Part shown: positions 17,705 through 25,683 of the stretch, in pieces | How positions within the stretch are numbered: the stretch's first letter is position 1 | How the letters are laid out: every line of letters begins with the position of its first letter | From: Rhizobium tibeticum | Lineage (GTDB): Bacteria; Pseudomonadota; Alphaproteobacteria; Rhizobiales; Rhizobiaceae | NCBI RefSeq assembly: GCF_900110205.1 | Contig: NZ_FOCV01000014.1 | Coordinates: 115,702-179,701 of the forward strand | Direction: 5' to 3' | Length of the DNA stretch: 64,000 nt | Notes under the pieces: generated by a model | What the model saw: the letters and a program-made list of their open reading frames with translations, nothing else | What the model was told of the DNA's origin: nothing | Database searches by the model: none | Translations under genes and position numbers: made by a program

Positions 17705-18103
17705 CTAAGCCGCACATGTCTCGCACAGACCGCGGATCTCGATCGTGGTCTTCTCCGCCTTGAACTTCTTGCCGCGGGTCCAGTTCATCAGGCGGTGATC
17801 GACCTCGTGGTCATGGAATTCCATGACATGCCCGCAGCTTTCGCAGATCGCGAAGGCGACGATGCCATGACTGTGGCAGTTCTGATCCGGATGGGCGCAG
17901 GCAACGAAGGCGTTGATGCTCTCCAACCGGTGGACGACACCATACTCAAGCAGCTTCTCCAGCGCGCGGTAGACTTGCAGCGGTGCGCGAAAGCCATGGT
18001 CGCGCAGCTTGTCGAGGATCGTGTACGCGCTGAGCGGTCCGTCTGCCTTCTCGAGTACCTCGAAGACGAGGGCCTGGTTTTTGGTCAAAGCAGGTGCGTT
18101 CAT
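17705..18103 (-). CDS. zur: Zinc uptake regulator Zur (Fur family)
   Basis: This 132-residue Fur-family repressor ends the znuC-znuB-zur operon, which identifies it as Zur. The DNA-binding half carries LTKNQALVFEVLEKADGPLSAYTIL and APLQVYRALEKLLEYG. The sensory half has the regulatory-site segment CAHPDQNCHSHG and EFHDHEVDH. Two CxxC pairs (CESCG and CETC at the C-terminus) form the structural zinc site. Its start overlaps the znuB stop by 4 bases (ATGA), so the two are translationally coupled. Zur with bound zinc would repress the palindromes between znuA and znuC, which gives autoregulation because zur is transcribed from that promoter. Confidence 0.95.
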   Translation of the reverse strand: MNAPALTKNQALVFEVLEKADGPLSAYTILDKLRDHGFRAPLQVYRALEKLLEYGVVHRLESINAFVACAHPDQNCHSHGIVAFAICESCGHVMEFHDHEVDHRLMNWTRGKKFKAEKTTIEIRGLCETCAA

Positions 18104-18915
18104 GAACGTTGTCCTTCCAGGGCCTGCCCGCGCCCGCGCTTCGGCAGCAGGCTCAGGATGAAAAGGATCAGGGCAGCCACGACGATCGACGGGCCGGAGG
18201 GCGTATCATAGGTCAGCGAGCCGAACAGCCCGCCGACGACGGCGACGGCGCCGATCAGCGAGGCGAAGACGGCCATGACCTCAGGCGTCGAGGCGAAACG
18301 GCGCGCGGCCGCCGCCGGGATGATCAGCAGCGAAGTGATCAGCATGATGCCGACGATCTTCATCGCGATGGCGATGACGACAGCCATCAGCAGCATGAAG
18401 AAGAGCCGCGCCCGCTCGGGCCGCAGTCCCTCGGCCTCGGCAAGCTCGGGATTGACCGTAGAGGCCAGTAGCGGACGCCAGAGCCAGGCAATCGCCGCCA
18501 GCACGAGAATGCCGCCGCCCCAAATCATGACAATGTCTGTCTTCGAGACCGCAAGGATATCGCCGAACAGGAAAGCGATGAGGTCGATACGCACCCAGCT
18601 CATGAAGGCGACCATGACGAGGCCGATCGCCAGCGTCGCATGCGAGAGAATCCCTAGCAACGCGTCCGCAGATAGCGCCTGCCGCTTCTGCAGGAACAGC
18701 AGAAGGATCGACACGGTCGCCGCAACAAGGAACACGGCAAGCGTCAGATTGAACTGAAGGAGCAGCGAGAGCGCTACGCCGAGCAAGGCCGAATGGGCAA
18801 TCGTATCGCCGAAATAGGCCATGCGCCGCCAGATGATGAAGCAGCCGAGCGGGCCGGTCGTCAGCGCCAGCCCGACGCCGGCAAGGATCGCGCGGACGAA
18901 GAAATCGTCAAACAT
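18100..18915 (-). CDS. znuB: Zinc ABC transporter permease ZnuB
   Basis: ZnuB is the membrane permease of the high-affinity zinc importer. The 271-residue protein has about eight hydrophobic helices. It includes the family segments TGPLGCFIIWRRMAYFGDTIAH SALLGV (split here for reading), FLFGDILAVS, and LLIIPAAAARRFAST, typical of the ABC-3 permease family. The start at 18915 is chosen because the upstream in-frame residues are derived from the histidine-rich end of znuC read in another frame. It overlaps the end of znuC by 8 bases and the start of zur by 4, so the three genes form a tight operon. Confidence 0.95.
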   Translation of the reverse strand: MFDDFFVRAILAGVGLALTTGPLGCFIIWRRMAYFGDTIAHSALLGVALSLLLQFNLTLAVFLVAATVSILLLFLQKRQALSADALLGILSHATLAIGLVMVAFMSWVRIDLIAFLFGDILAVSKTDIVMIWGGGILVLAAIAWLWRPLLASTVNPELAEAEGLRPERARLFFMLLMAVVIAIAMKIVGIMLITSLLIIPAAAARRFASTPEVMAVFASLIGAVAVVGGLFGSLTYDTPSGPSIVVAALILFILSLLPKRGRGQALEGQRS

Positions 18916-19828
18916 GGCGTTCTCCTGCAGGCTGCCTGTGATCGTGGTCGTGTTTGTGATCATCAGTATGATGATCACCGGCGGCATGGGTATGATCGTG
19001 ATCGTGGCCCTCGTGGCCGTGATGGTGCCCGTCATCGGGATGGCAGTGATCGGTCACCGCGCCGTCCGAATGCAGCACTCGGCCATCCGGCAGATGCGTG
19101 TGATCGTGGTGATGGCTGTAGACCGCGAGCGCCTGCGCTGCGCGGCTGCCGAACAGGCGGACATATTCCGCACTCTGGCTCACCGCCTGTGGCGTGCCGC
19201 GGCAGCAGACGTGGCCGTTGAGGCAGATAACGGTGTCCGTCGCCGCCATGACGACATGCAGGTCGTGCGAAATCAGCAGGATACCGCAGCCGGTCGTGTT
19301 GCGGATCGACCGGATCAGATCGTAGATCGCAATCTCGCCGGAGAAATCGACACCCTGAACGGGTTCATCGAGGACGAGGAGATCGGGCTTGCGGGCGATC
19401 GCCCGCGCCATCAAAGCCCGCTGAAACTCGCCGCCGGACAAATGCTGCACTTCCGCGCCTAGCATATGCGACAGTCCGACAGCATCGAGCGCAGCGGCCA
19501 TGTCGCCTTCGGAGAGCGGCCCAGTCAGCGTCATCAGCCGGCGAATGGTGAGCGGCAAAGTCCAATCGATCGCCAGCTTCTGTGGCACGTAGCCAACCTT
19601 GAGACCAGAGGCACGGTCCACCCTGCCCTCGTCCGGCTTCAGCACGCCGATCGCCGTCTTGACTGTCGTAGACTTGCCCGATCCGTTGGGGCCGATCAGC
19701 GTGACGATCTCGCCGCGAGAGACGGAGAAATCAACGCCGCGGACGAGCCAACGGCCGTCCCGTCGGACGCCGACATTGGAAAGCGACACCAGCGGCTTCG
19801 CTTCGGAATTTGCGGGAAAGGACATCAT
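18908..19828 (-). CDS. znuC: Zinc ABC transporter ATPase ZnuC with a histidine-rich tail
   Basis: ZnuC powers zinc import through ZnuB. All ATPase motifs are present: Walker A GPNGSGKST, Q-loop VGYVPQK, signature LSGGEFQRALMARA, Walker B LLVLDEP, and the switch LLISHDLHVV. After about residue 240 the protein continues into a tail of about 60 residues rich in His and Asp (HHHDHTHLPDG, HPDDGHHHGHEGHDHDHTH), which could buffer zinc at the cytoplasmic face. Length is 306 residues from the ATG at 19828; an upstream start at 19897 would run across the operator region and is rejected. It is first in znuC-znuB-zur. Confidence 0.95.
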   Translation of the reverse strand: MMSFPANSEAKPLVSLSNVGVRRDGRWLVRGVDFSVSRGEIVTLIGPNGSGKSTTVKTAIGVLKPDEGRVDRASGLKVGYVPQKLAIDWTLPLTIRRLMTLTGPLSEGDMAAALDAVGLSHMLGAEVQHLSGGEFQRALMARAIARKPDLLVLDEPVQGVDFSGEIAIYDLIRSIRNTTGCGILLISHDLHVVMAATDTVICLNGHVCCRGTPQAVSQSAEYVRLFGSRAAQALAVYSHHHDHTHLPDGRVLHSDGAVTDHCHPDDGHHHGHEGHDHDHTHAAGDHHTDDHKHDHDHRQPAGERHV

Positions 19829-19864
19829 TTTTCCGAATGTGCTGTTGCGACTTGCTATCGCACA

Positions 19865-19901
19865 CGTTATAGCATAACGCAATTGATGTAATAACATTAC
19901 A
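19865..19901. promoter_or_regulatory. Two Zur-box-like palindromes between znuC and znuA
   Basis: CGTTAT-AGC-ATAACG (19865-19879) and TGTAAT-AAC-ATTACA (19887-19901) are perfect 6-base inverted repeats with 3-base spacers, in the AT-rich gap between the divergent znuC and znuA genes. Both fit GTWAT-N3-ATWAC. Their place and shape fit Zur operators controlling both directions. Confidence 0.82.
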
Positions 19902-19926
19902 ATTGCAATTCAAGCGGAGCACACAG

Positions 19927-20907
19927 ATGAAACTCGCGACGGCCCTTATCCTCGCAGTCCCCACCATCCTGTTTGCCGAGGCGGGCAGAGCGGCCGATGC
20001 GCCTGTCGTCGTGACCTCGATCAAGCCGGTGCATTCCCTCGTATCGGCTATCATGCAGGGCGTCGGCACACCCGAACTGATCGTCGACGGTGCCGCCTCG
20101 CCGCATACCTACAACATGAAGCCCTCCAACGCGCGTGCGCTTCAGAATGCCAAGGTCGTCTTCTGGGTCGGCCCTGGGCTCGAAGCGTTTCTGGAGAAGC
20201 CTCTCGAGGCGATCGGGTCCGATGCGGTCGTCGCCGAACTCGACAAGGCTCCCGGTCTAACGAAGCTCAAATTCCGCGAAGGCGGTGCGTTCGAGCCGCA
20301 TGATGACGGCGACCACAATGATGGAGACCACCACGACGGCAATGGGCACGACCAGGCCCATACGGATGAGGATCACGATCACGGCGCCTTCGATACCCAT
20401 CTCTGGCTCGATCCGAAAAATGCAAAAGCGATGGCAGCCGAGATCACGACTACTCTGGTCGCGGCCGATCCCGCCAATGCCCTCACCTATCAGGCGAACG
20501 CGAAGACGTTGGACGACCGGCTCGACGCACTCGACAAGGAGATCGCCGGCATCGTGTCAGCGGTAAAGGACAAGCCGTTCATCGTCTTCCACGATGCCTA
20601 TCAATATTTCGAACACCGCTACAATGTGCAGGTTGCCGGCTCGATCACCGTCAGTCCCGAAACAATCCCAGGCGCCGAACGCATCGCGGAAATTCACAAG
20701 AAGGTCGGCGAGTTGGGTGCCACCTGCGTTTTCGCCGAGCCGCAATTCCAGCCGCGATTGGTCGACGTGGTCATAGAGGGCACCAAGGCGAAGGCCGGTG
20801 TGCTCGATCCCGAAGCGGCAACGCTCGATGCCGGGCCGGACCTCTATTTCGACCTCATGCACGGCATTGCCAACAGCATGAAGGACTGCCTCGCGCGAGA
20901 AAGCTGA
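19927..20907 (+). CDS. znuA: Zinc ABC transporter periplasmic binding protein ZnuA
   Basis: ZnuA captures periplasmic zinc and delivers it to ZnuB. The 326-residue protein starts with a signal peptide (ALILAVPTILFAEAGRAADA). It contains the zinc-ligand segments SIKPVHSLVSAIM, SPHTYNMKPSNARAL, FDTHLWLDPKNAKAM and FHDAYQYFE. A loop rich in His and Asp (about residues 120-155, DDGDHNDGDHHDGNGHD and neighbours) is the charged flexible loop typical of zinc-specific cluster A-I proteins. GGAG lies 8 bases before the ATG at 19927. A terminator follows the stop directly. It diverges from znuC and shares its putative Zur operators. Confidence 0.97.
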   Translation: MKLATALILAVPTILFAEAGRAADAPVVVTSIKPVHSLVSAIMQGVGTPELIVDGAASPHTYNMKPSNARALQNAKVVFWVGPGLEAFLEKPLEAIGSDAVVAELDKAPGLTKLKFREGGAFEPHDDGDHNDGDHHDGNGHDQAHTDEDHDHGAFDTHLWLDPKNAKAMAAEITTTLVAADPANALTYQANAKTLDDRLDALDKEIAGIVSAVKDKPFIVFHDAYQYFEHRYNVQVAGSITVSPETIPGAERIAEIHKKVGELGATCVFAEPQFQPRLVDVVIEGTKAKAGVLDPEAATLDAGPDLYFDLMHGIANSMKDCLARES

Positions 20908-20913
20908 CACAGG

Positions 20914-20940
20914 AAAGGCGGGTCCGGAGCCCGCCTTTTC
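20914..20940 (+). terminator. Rho-independent terminator of znuA
   Basis: AAAGGCGGG-TCCGGAG-CCCGCCTTTT forms a GC-rich stem with flanking A and T runs immediately after the znuA stop. Confidence 0.88.
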
Positions 20941-20951
20941 TAGCTCGTCAA

Positions 20952-20968
20952 ATGTAATATTATAACAT
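20952..20968. promoter_or_regulatory. Zur-box-like palindrome upstream of the COG0523 GTPase gene
   Basis: ATGTAATATTATAACAT is a 17-base palindrome with 7 of 8 pairs matching. It has the same GTWAT-N3-ATWAC core as the two sites at znuA/znuC, and lies 16 bases before the GTPase start. It is a likely third Zur site. Confidence 0.75.
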
Positions 20969-20983
20969 ATCAGAGAGAATAAG

Positions 20984-22189
20984 ATGGATAGGAGACTTCC
21001 CGTAACGGTCTTGTCTGGTTTCCTCGGAGCCGGCAAGACAACGCTGCTGAACCACATCCTCGGAAACCGGCAAGGCCTGCGCGTCGCCGTCATCGTCAAC
21101 GACATGAGCGAGGTCAACATCGACGCAGCCCTCGTGCGCGACGGCGGTGCCAAACTGTCACGGACCGACGAACAGCTCGTGGAAATGACGAACGGCTGCA
21201 TCTGCTGCACGCTGAGAGATGATCTCCTGAAGGAAGTCCGCAACTTGGCGGAACAGGGGCGCTTCGACTACCTCCTGATCGAATCGACTGGCATTGCCGA
21301 ACCTCTGCCGGTGGCGACAACGTTCGAATTCCGCGATGAGAACGGCGCCAGCCTCTCCGATGTCGCGAGGCTTGACACGATGGTGACGGTTGTGGATGCC
21401 ACCAACCTGCTCTCGGACTATGCATCCGCAGACTTTCTGGCTGATCGCGGCGAAACCGCGGGCGACGGCGACAATCGCACCATCATCGATCTGCTGGTCG
21501 AGCAGATCGAATTCACCGATGTGATCATCCTCAACAAGATCGGCACCGCGACGCCGGCACAACGCCAGGCAGTGCGTCAGATCATCGTCGGACTTAATCC
21601 CGACGCCAGGCTGATCGAAACCGACTTCGGCCAAGTGGACCTTCACGAGATCCTCGGGACGGGACGTTTCGACATCGATCGCGCCGAGACGCATCCGCGC
21701 TGGTACAAGGAACTGCACGGCTTTTCCGAGCACGTGCCTGAGACGGAGGAGTACGGCATCCGCTCCTTCGTCTATCGGGAAAGACGGCCCTTCGACCCCG
21801 CCAAGCTGCAGCGCTTCTTCGACTCTGCTTGGCCGGGCGTTGTCCGAGCGAAAGGGTTTTTCTGGCTTGCAACGCGCCCTCGTCATGTCGGCGAAGTCAG
21901 CCAGGCCGGAGCGCTCCTGCGCACAGCGAGGATGGGGCTGTGGTGGGCGTCGGTACCGCGTGAACGATGGCCGGAGGATGAGCGCTTCCTGGCCACCATA
22001 ACTCCCTATCTTGACGCGGTCTGGGGCGACCGCCGACAGGAGATCGTCTTCATCGGCAGTGATCCGATGGACGAAGATTGGATACGGCAAAAGCTTGACG
22101 GCTGCCTTGTGCCGGAAGAGACCTTTACACCGGAAAAGTGGCGCGCACTGCCGGATCCGTTCGCAAGCTGGGGAGAACATGCTGCGTGA
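20984..22189 (+). CDS. COG0523 (CobW-like) GTP-binding metallochaperone, zinc-responsive type
   Basis: The 401-residue protein is a G3E-family GTPase with Walker [11 protein letters not shown], the metal-binding [13 protein letters not shown] (CxCC), a Walker B-like [12 protein letters not shown], and a C-terminal CobW_C domain with [17 protein letters not shown]. The guanine-specificity motif reads LNKIG, not the usual NKxD. Members with this long C-terminal domain (ZigA/YciC-like) are induced by zinc starvation and are thought to supply metal to client proteins. The Zur-like palindrome upstream and the znu neighbours support that role here. It is distinct from the cobalamin gene cobW at 58 kb. 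Its stop overlaps the next small gene. Confidence 0.92.
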   Translation: MDRRLPVTVLSGFLGAGKTTLLNHILGNRQGLRVAVIVNDMSEVNIDAALVRDGGAKLSRTDEQLVEMTNGCICCTLRDDLLKEVRNLAEQGRFDYLLIESTGIAEPLPVATTFEFRDENGASLSDVARLDTMVTVVDATNLLSDYASADFLADRGETAGDGDNRTIIDLLVEQIEFTDVIILNKIGTATPAQRQAVRQIIVGLNPDARLIETDFGQVDLHEILGTGRFDIDRAETHPRWYKELHGFSEHVPETEEYGIRSFVYRERRPFDPAKLQRFFDSAWPGVVRAKGFFWLATRPRHVGEVSQAGALLRTARMGLWWASVPRERWPEDERFLATITPYLDAVWGDRRQEIVFIGSDPMDEDWIRQKLDGCLVPEETFTPEKWRALPDPFASWGEHAA

Positions 22190-22359
22190 CGAAACAAGCC
22201 GCAAAAGCCTATCGCTGCCGTTGTGAGGAGTGTGCGCATCTTCCCCCGATAGACGGGCTCACGGCGCCGCAGCCGGTCGAAACACAGTCTGGCGCTGCAA
22301 GCCTGCTGGCCGCTTTCGTACAGCGTCTGCTGGAGGCCCGTAAACAAGCGTCCGATTGA
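22186..22359 (+). CDS. Small CxCxxC protein coupled to the zinc GTPase gene
   Basis: A GTG at 22186 overlaps the GTPase stop (GTGA) and opens a 57-residue frame. It has a near-N-terminal CRCEEC motif, a proline-containing linker ([14 protein letters not shown]), and a C-terminal helix [21 protein letters not shown] rho-independent terminator follows 3 bases after the stop. The tight coupling and terminator make it the last gene of a two-gene operon under the Zur-like site. The CxCxxC cluster could bind zinc. No family is recognised; a carrier or client of the GTPase is inferred only. Confidence 0.65.
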   Translation: MTKQAAKAYRCRCEECAHLPPIDGLTAPQPVETQSGAASLLAAFVQRLLEARKQASD

Positions 22360-22362
22360 ATG

Positions 22363-22390
22363 AGAAGGGCGGCACGAAAGCCGCCCTTTC
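22363..22390 (+). terminator. Rho-independent terminator of the GTPase operon
   Basis: AAGGGCGGC-ACGAAA-GCCGCCCTT forms a 9-pair stem followed by TCC, starting 5 bases after the small gene's stop. Confidence 0.85.
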
Positions 22391-22403
22391 CTGACGTGGC
22401 CGT

Positions 22404-22715
22404 TTAGCGAATGACGACGTTCGCGATCACACCGTTTACGGCACCGATGAGCAGGAAGTTGTGATCGACCTGCACCCAGCGATACCCGCGTGGCGGAGCC
22501 GATAGACGATAGCGGTGATAGTCGCGCACCTCGCGCATATGGCGGCGTTCGACGGGTGTCATGCGGTGACCGCGCGTCCAGCGATACTTCGTAACGTGAA
22601 CGTCGCGCTCCACGACAACCGGCCGACGATGATCCTGAGCGCTCGCGTCGGTGGTTGCCAGCAGCGGAGCAGCAAGCACGGCAGCCGCGAGAAAGACGGT
22701 GGTAAGCTTTTTCAT
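22404..22715 (-). CDS. RcnB-family periplasmic protein
   Basis: This 103-residue protein has a cleavable signal peptide (KKLTTVFLAAAVLAAPLLAT...ASAQ) and a mature part ending RYRLSAPPRGYRWVQVDHNF and LLIGAVNGVIANVVIR. This is the RcnB pattern (DYRRYxLxxPPxGYxWVxVxxxxLLIxxxxGxIxxVI). E. coli RcnB is a periplasmic protein that influences nickel/cobalt export, but many homologs have no known role. It faces the GTPase operon and shares its terminator region. A metal link is possible given the zinc genes beside it, but the Zur-like match near its promoter is poor. Confidence 0.85.
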   Translation of the reverse strand: MKKLTTVFLAAAVLAAPLLATTDASAQDHRRPVVVERDVHVTKYRWTRGHRMTPVERRHMREVRDYHRYRLSAPPRGYRWVQVDHNFLLIGAVNGVIANVVIR

Positions 22716-22878
22716 GGGAGGTTCCTGGTGTTGAACACGGCCCGAACCTAGGCCCCAAACGATGAACTGAAACTGAAGTTTAGATTAAACTTCTGTAATG
22801 ATAACATATATTTAGAAGCATGTTCTAAATTAAGGATTGCGACATCGACCAGCATTTCCGGGCGATGTCGCATATCTA

Positions 22879-24492
22879 TCAAAGCTCTTCGTAGTTGAAC
22901 CAGTCGAAATCCGCTGTCTTCGCGCGGCCTGAGGTATCGAAGGCAAAGACCCCGGCGAATGCGCCGGTAAAGGAGCCATGCTCGCCTCGCCCGCCCTCAT
23001 CGGAAACGATGCCCGCATCGAGCACCGGACCGATCGGCTGCCACGCGCCCTTCCCTTCCGTCTGCCAGAAGAACTGCAGGTCGTTGTCTCGGATCTCCAT
23101 GGAAAGCTGCACTCGTCCCTCGGCCGGAATGGCAACGCCGCTGCCGGCCGGGAAGCTGAGGCGGCTGTTTGGATAATCGCCATCACACGAAAAGACCGTG
23201 ACACACCGTCCAAGCTTCTCGTGCAGGGTGACGCCGATCGCATGGAACTTGTGCCTGTTGTAATAGTGGGTCAGGCCGGCAACCTGCTGGTAGGTGTCGG
23301 GATCGAACTCCACGACAGTCTCCGCCCGGAAGCTGTGGTTCTCCTGGCGACGGGCGACAAGAGACTGTTCGAACCACGAGCCGATGCTTTCGCGCGCGAT
23401 CAGTCGCAGATGACCTGCGCGATCGGTGAGGTTTAAGATGCGCTCGGGCTTTGGCGTTCGAAGCCACTGGAAATCATCAGGCAGAGTGACGCCATCGAAG
23501 GAGTATTCGCTGCGCATTGGCTTCTCGACAGGCACTGCACCGGCCAGTGCCGGCACGGTGACATCCGGAACGGTCGTGCCGTTTTCGAGATAAAGCCAGC
23601 CATCCTCCTTCCACACGCACTTCTGCAGGCTCGTTTCGCGGCCGAGCGTGCAGCGACGCTTGGGCGGCAGCGGGCGGCCGCAGAGATGGGTGTGGTAGAC
23701 CTGACCGTCCGGCGTCTCGACATACTGGCCGTGCCCTGCCCTTTGCAGGATGGCTTCGGGATGATCCTTTGACGTGATCAGGTGCCTGTTCGGGTGCAGC
23801 TCGTAGGGGCCGTCAATCGTCCGCGAACGAGCCATCGTGACGGCATGATCATAGCCGGTGCCGCCCTCGGCGGTCGTCAGGTAGTAATAGCCGTTGCGCT
23901 TGAAGAGATGCGGCCCCTCGACCAAGCCCAGCGGGCTGCCGGCGAAGATGTTCTTGGTCGGCCCCTTCAGCGAATTTGTCGCCGCGTCCCACTCCTGCAG
24001 CAGGATGCCGTCGAAGGCCGGCGACTTCGGCGCACCGCCGAAGCTCTCGGTGCGATGGTTCCACTGCATGTTGAGGAACCACTTGCGGCCGTCCTCGTCG
24101 TGGAACAGCGAGGGGTCGAAGCCGGAGGAGTTGACGTAGACCGGTTCGGACCACTTGCCCTCGATATCAGGCGAGGTGACGATGTAGTTGTGCGCGTCCT
24201 TGAAATTGCCGTCGAAGCGTTTGACGTCGGTGTAAACAAGCCAGAACAACCCGTCGGCATAAGAAAGACAAGGCGCCCAGACGCCGCAGCTGTCGGGATT
24301 GCCGCGCATGTCGAGTTGCGACTGGCGCTCGAGCGGACGCCGCACCATCGTCCAATTGACCAGATCGCGCGAGTGGTGAATCTGCACACCGGGATACCAC
24401 TCGAAGGTCGAGGTCGCGATGTAATAATCGTCGCCGACGCGGCAGATCGACGGATCGGGGTTGAAGCCCGGCAAGATAGGATTGCGGATCAT
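22879..24492 (-). CDS. Glycoside hydrolase family 43 (beta-xylosidase / arabinofuranosidase type)
   Basis: The 537-residue enzyme has an N-terminal five-bladed propeller beginning NPILPGFNPDPSICRVGDDYY, where the Asp in NPDPS is the catalytic base. GLVEGPHLFKRNGYYYL provides the acid Glu. The C-terminal 200 residues form the concanavalin-like domain of GH43 xylosidases (FDGVTLPDDFQWLRTP onward, ending DFDWFNYEEL). No signal peptide is present, so it acts on imported oligosaccharides in the cytoplasm. The start at 24492 (MIRNPIL) follows an AGGAG site. It is downstream of the aldo-keto reductase gene, but a strong terminator separates them, so it may have its own promoter. Confidence 0.93.
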   Translation of the reverse strand: MIRNPILPGFNPDPSICRVGDDYYIATSTFEWYPGVQIHHSRDLVNWTMVRRPLERQSQLDMRGNPDSCGVWAPCLSYADGLFWLVYTDVKRFDGNFKDAHNYIVTSPDIEGKWSEPVYVNSSGFDPSLFHDEDGRKWFLNMQWNHRTESFGGAPKSPAFDGILLQEWDAATNSLKGPTKNIFAGSPLGLVEGPHLFKRNGYYYLTTAEGGTGYDHAVTMARSRTIDGPYELHPNRHLITSKDHPEAILQRAGHGQYVETPDGQVYHTHLCGRPLPPKRRCTLGRETSLQKCVWKEDGWLYLENGTTVPDVTVPALAGAVPVEKPMRSEYSFDGVTLPDDFQWLRTPKPERILNLTDRAGHLRLIARESIGSWFEQSLVARRQENHSFRAETVVEFDPDTYQQVAGLTHYYNRHKFHAIGVTLHEKLGRCVTVFSCDGDYPNSRLSFPAGSGVAIPAEGRVQLSMEIRDNDLQFFWQTEGKGAWQPIGPVLDAGIVSDEGGRGEHGSFTGAFAGVFAFDTSGRAKTADFDWFNYEEL

Positions 24493-24547
24493 GGTGACAT
24501 CTCCTCCCACACACGCTGGATTTGCAGCACGTACATCAAAATGCATA

Positions 24548-24580
24548 TAAAAAACGCCCGGAAGATCGTTCCGGGCGCTT
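24548..24580 (-). terminator. Rho-independent terminator downstream of the aldo-keto reductase gene
   Basis: On the minus strand CGCCCGGAA-N5-TTCCGGGCG (9 pairs) is followed by TTTTTT. It lies 5 to 37 bases after the aldo-keto reductase stop and marks the end of the sugar operon. Confidence 0.9.
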
Positions 24581-24584
24581 GGAT

Positions 24585-25616
24585 TTATTCCCGTTCCGCA
24601 GACTTTGCCCAGAGATTGATGTCAGCCTCGCGGGCGTAGCCATCGATCTCCTTGAGTTCGTCTGCCGTGAATTCGAGATTGTCGAGCGCTTTGACGCAAT
24701 CGACGATTTGCGACGAGCGGCTGGCGCCGATCAGCGCCGACGTCACGCGGTCGCCGCGCAGCACCCAGGCAATCGCCATCTGCGCCAGCGTCTGACCACG
24801 GCGTTCGGCGATCTCATTGAGCTTGCGGATATTGTCGATGATCGCGGGACGGATGAAGTCCTTCTTGAGGAAGTGGTTCTGCGCCGCGCGGCTATCCTGC
24901 GGAATACCGCCGAGATACTTGGTTGTCAGCATGCCCTGCGCCAGCGGCGAGAACACGATCGAGCCCATGCCCACGTCATCCAGCGTATCCAGCAGCTTGT
25001 CGTCCTCGACCCAGCGGTTGAGCATGGAATAGCTCGGCTGGTGAATCACGCATGGCGTGCCGAGATCCTTGAGGATCGCCGCCGCTTCACGCGTACGCTG
25101 CGAATTGTAGGAGGAGATGCCGACATAGAGCGCACGGCCGGAACGCACGATATGATCGAGCGCGCCGCAGGTCTCTTCGAGAGGCGTATCCGGGTCGAAG
25201 CGGTGCGAATAGAAGATATCGACATAGTCGAGGCCCATGCGCTTCAGGCTCTGATCGCAGGAAGCGATCAGATACTTGCGGCTGCCCCACTCGCCGTAAG
25301 GGCCCGGCCACATGTCGTAACCGGCCTTGGACGAGATGATCAGCTCGTCGCGCAGGCCGGCAAACTCGGTGCGCAGGATCTCGCCGAAGGCGGTCTCGGC
25401 GCTGCCCGGAGGCGGGCCGTAGTTGTTGGCGAGGTCGAAATGGGTGATGCCGAGGTCGAAGGCCGTGCGGCACATGTCGATCTTGCGGTCATGCGGCGTG
25501 TCGCCGCCGAAATTGTGCCAGAGGCCGAGGGAGACCGCCGGCAGCTTCAGGCCGGAACGGCCTGTGCGGTTATATTTCATCTTTGCATAGCGGTCGGAAG
25601 CCGGTTGCCAGCTCAT
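24585..25616 (-). CDS. Aldo/keto reductase, YghZ / L-glyceraldehyde 3-phosphate reductase type
   Basis: The 343-residue protein is an NADPH-dependent aldo-keto reductase. It matches the E. coli YghZ (Gpr) subgroup: a start near WQPASDRYAKMKYNRTGRSGL, LSLGLWHNFG-like VSLGLWHNFGGDTPHD, the catalytic FDLANNYGPPPGSAE (Asp, Tyr), and KAGYDMWPGPYG (Lys). The C-terminal cofactor segment is ALIGASRSSQIVD. YghZ reduces L-glyceraldehyde 3-phosphate and methylglyoxal. In this locus it may instead act on a sugar derived from the imported glycan. It lies 67 bases after the Gfo/Idh/MocA gene, with a hairpin terminator between them, and ends at a strong terminator. Confidence 0.9.
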   Translation of the reverse strand: MSWQPASDRYAKMKYNRTGRSGLKLPAVSLGLWHNFGGDTPHDRKIDMCRTAFDLGITHFDLANNYGPPPGSAETAFGEILRTEFAGLRDELIISSKAGYDMWPGPYGEWGSRKYLIASCDQSLKRMGLDYVDIFYSHRFDPDTPLEETCGALDHIVRSGRALYVGISSYNSQRTREAAAILKDLGTPCVIHQPSYSMLNRWVEDDKLLDTLDDVGMGSIVFSPLAQGMLTTKYLGGIPQDSRAAQNHFLKKDFIRPAIIDNIRKLNEIAERRGQTLAQMAIAWVLRGDRVTSALIGASRSSQIVDCVKALDNLEFTADELKEIDGYAREADINLWAKSAERE

Positions 25617-25633
25617 AATTCTGATCCTTCAAG

Positions 25634-25662
25634 CAAAAAGGCGCGGGCTTGTCGCCCGCGCC
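25634..25662 (-). terminator. Terminator-like hairpin between the Gfo/Idh/MocA and aldo-keto reductase genes
   Basis: On the minus strand GGCGCGGGC-GACAA-GCCCGCGCC is followed by TTTTTG. It lies 22 bases after the dehydrogenase stop and should terminate or attenuate transcription before the aldo-keto reductase gene. Confidence 0.82.
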
Positions 25663-25683
25663 GGACCATAGTCCTTTGGTCGC

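Noticed and set aside
22795..22807. TGTAATGATAACA as a fourth Zur site upstream of the RcnB-type gene
   Set aside because: Arms are similar, but the spacer is 1 base instead of 3, so the phasing does not match the three other sites.
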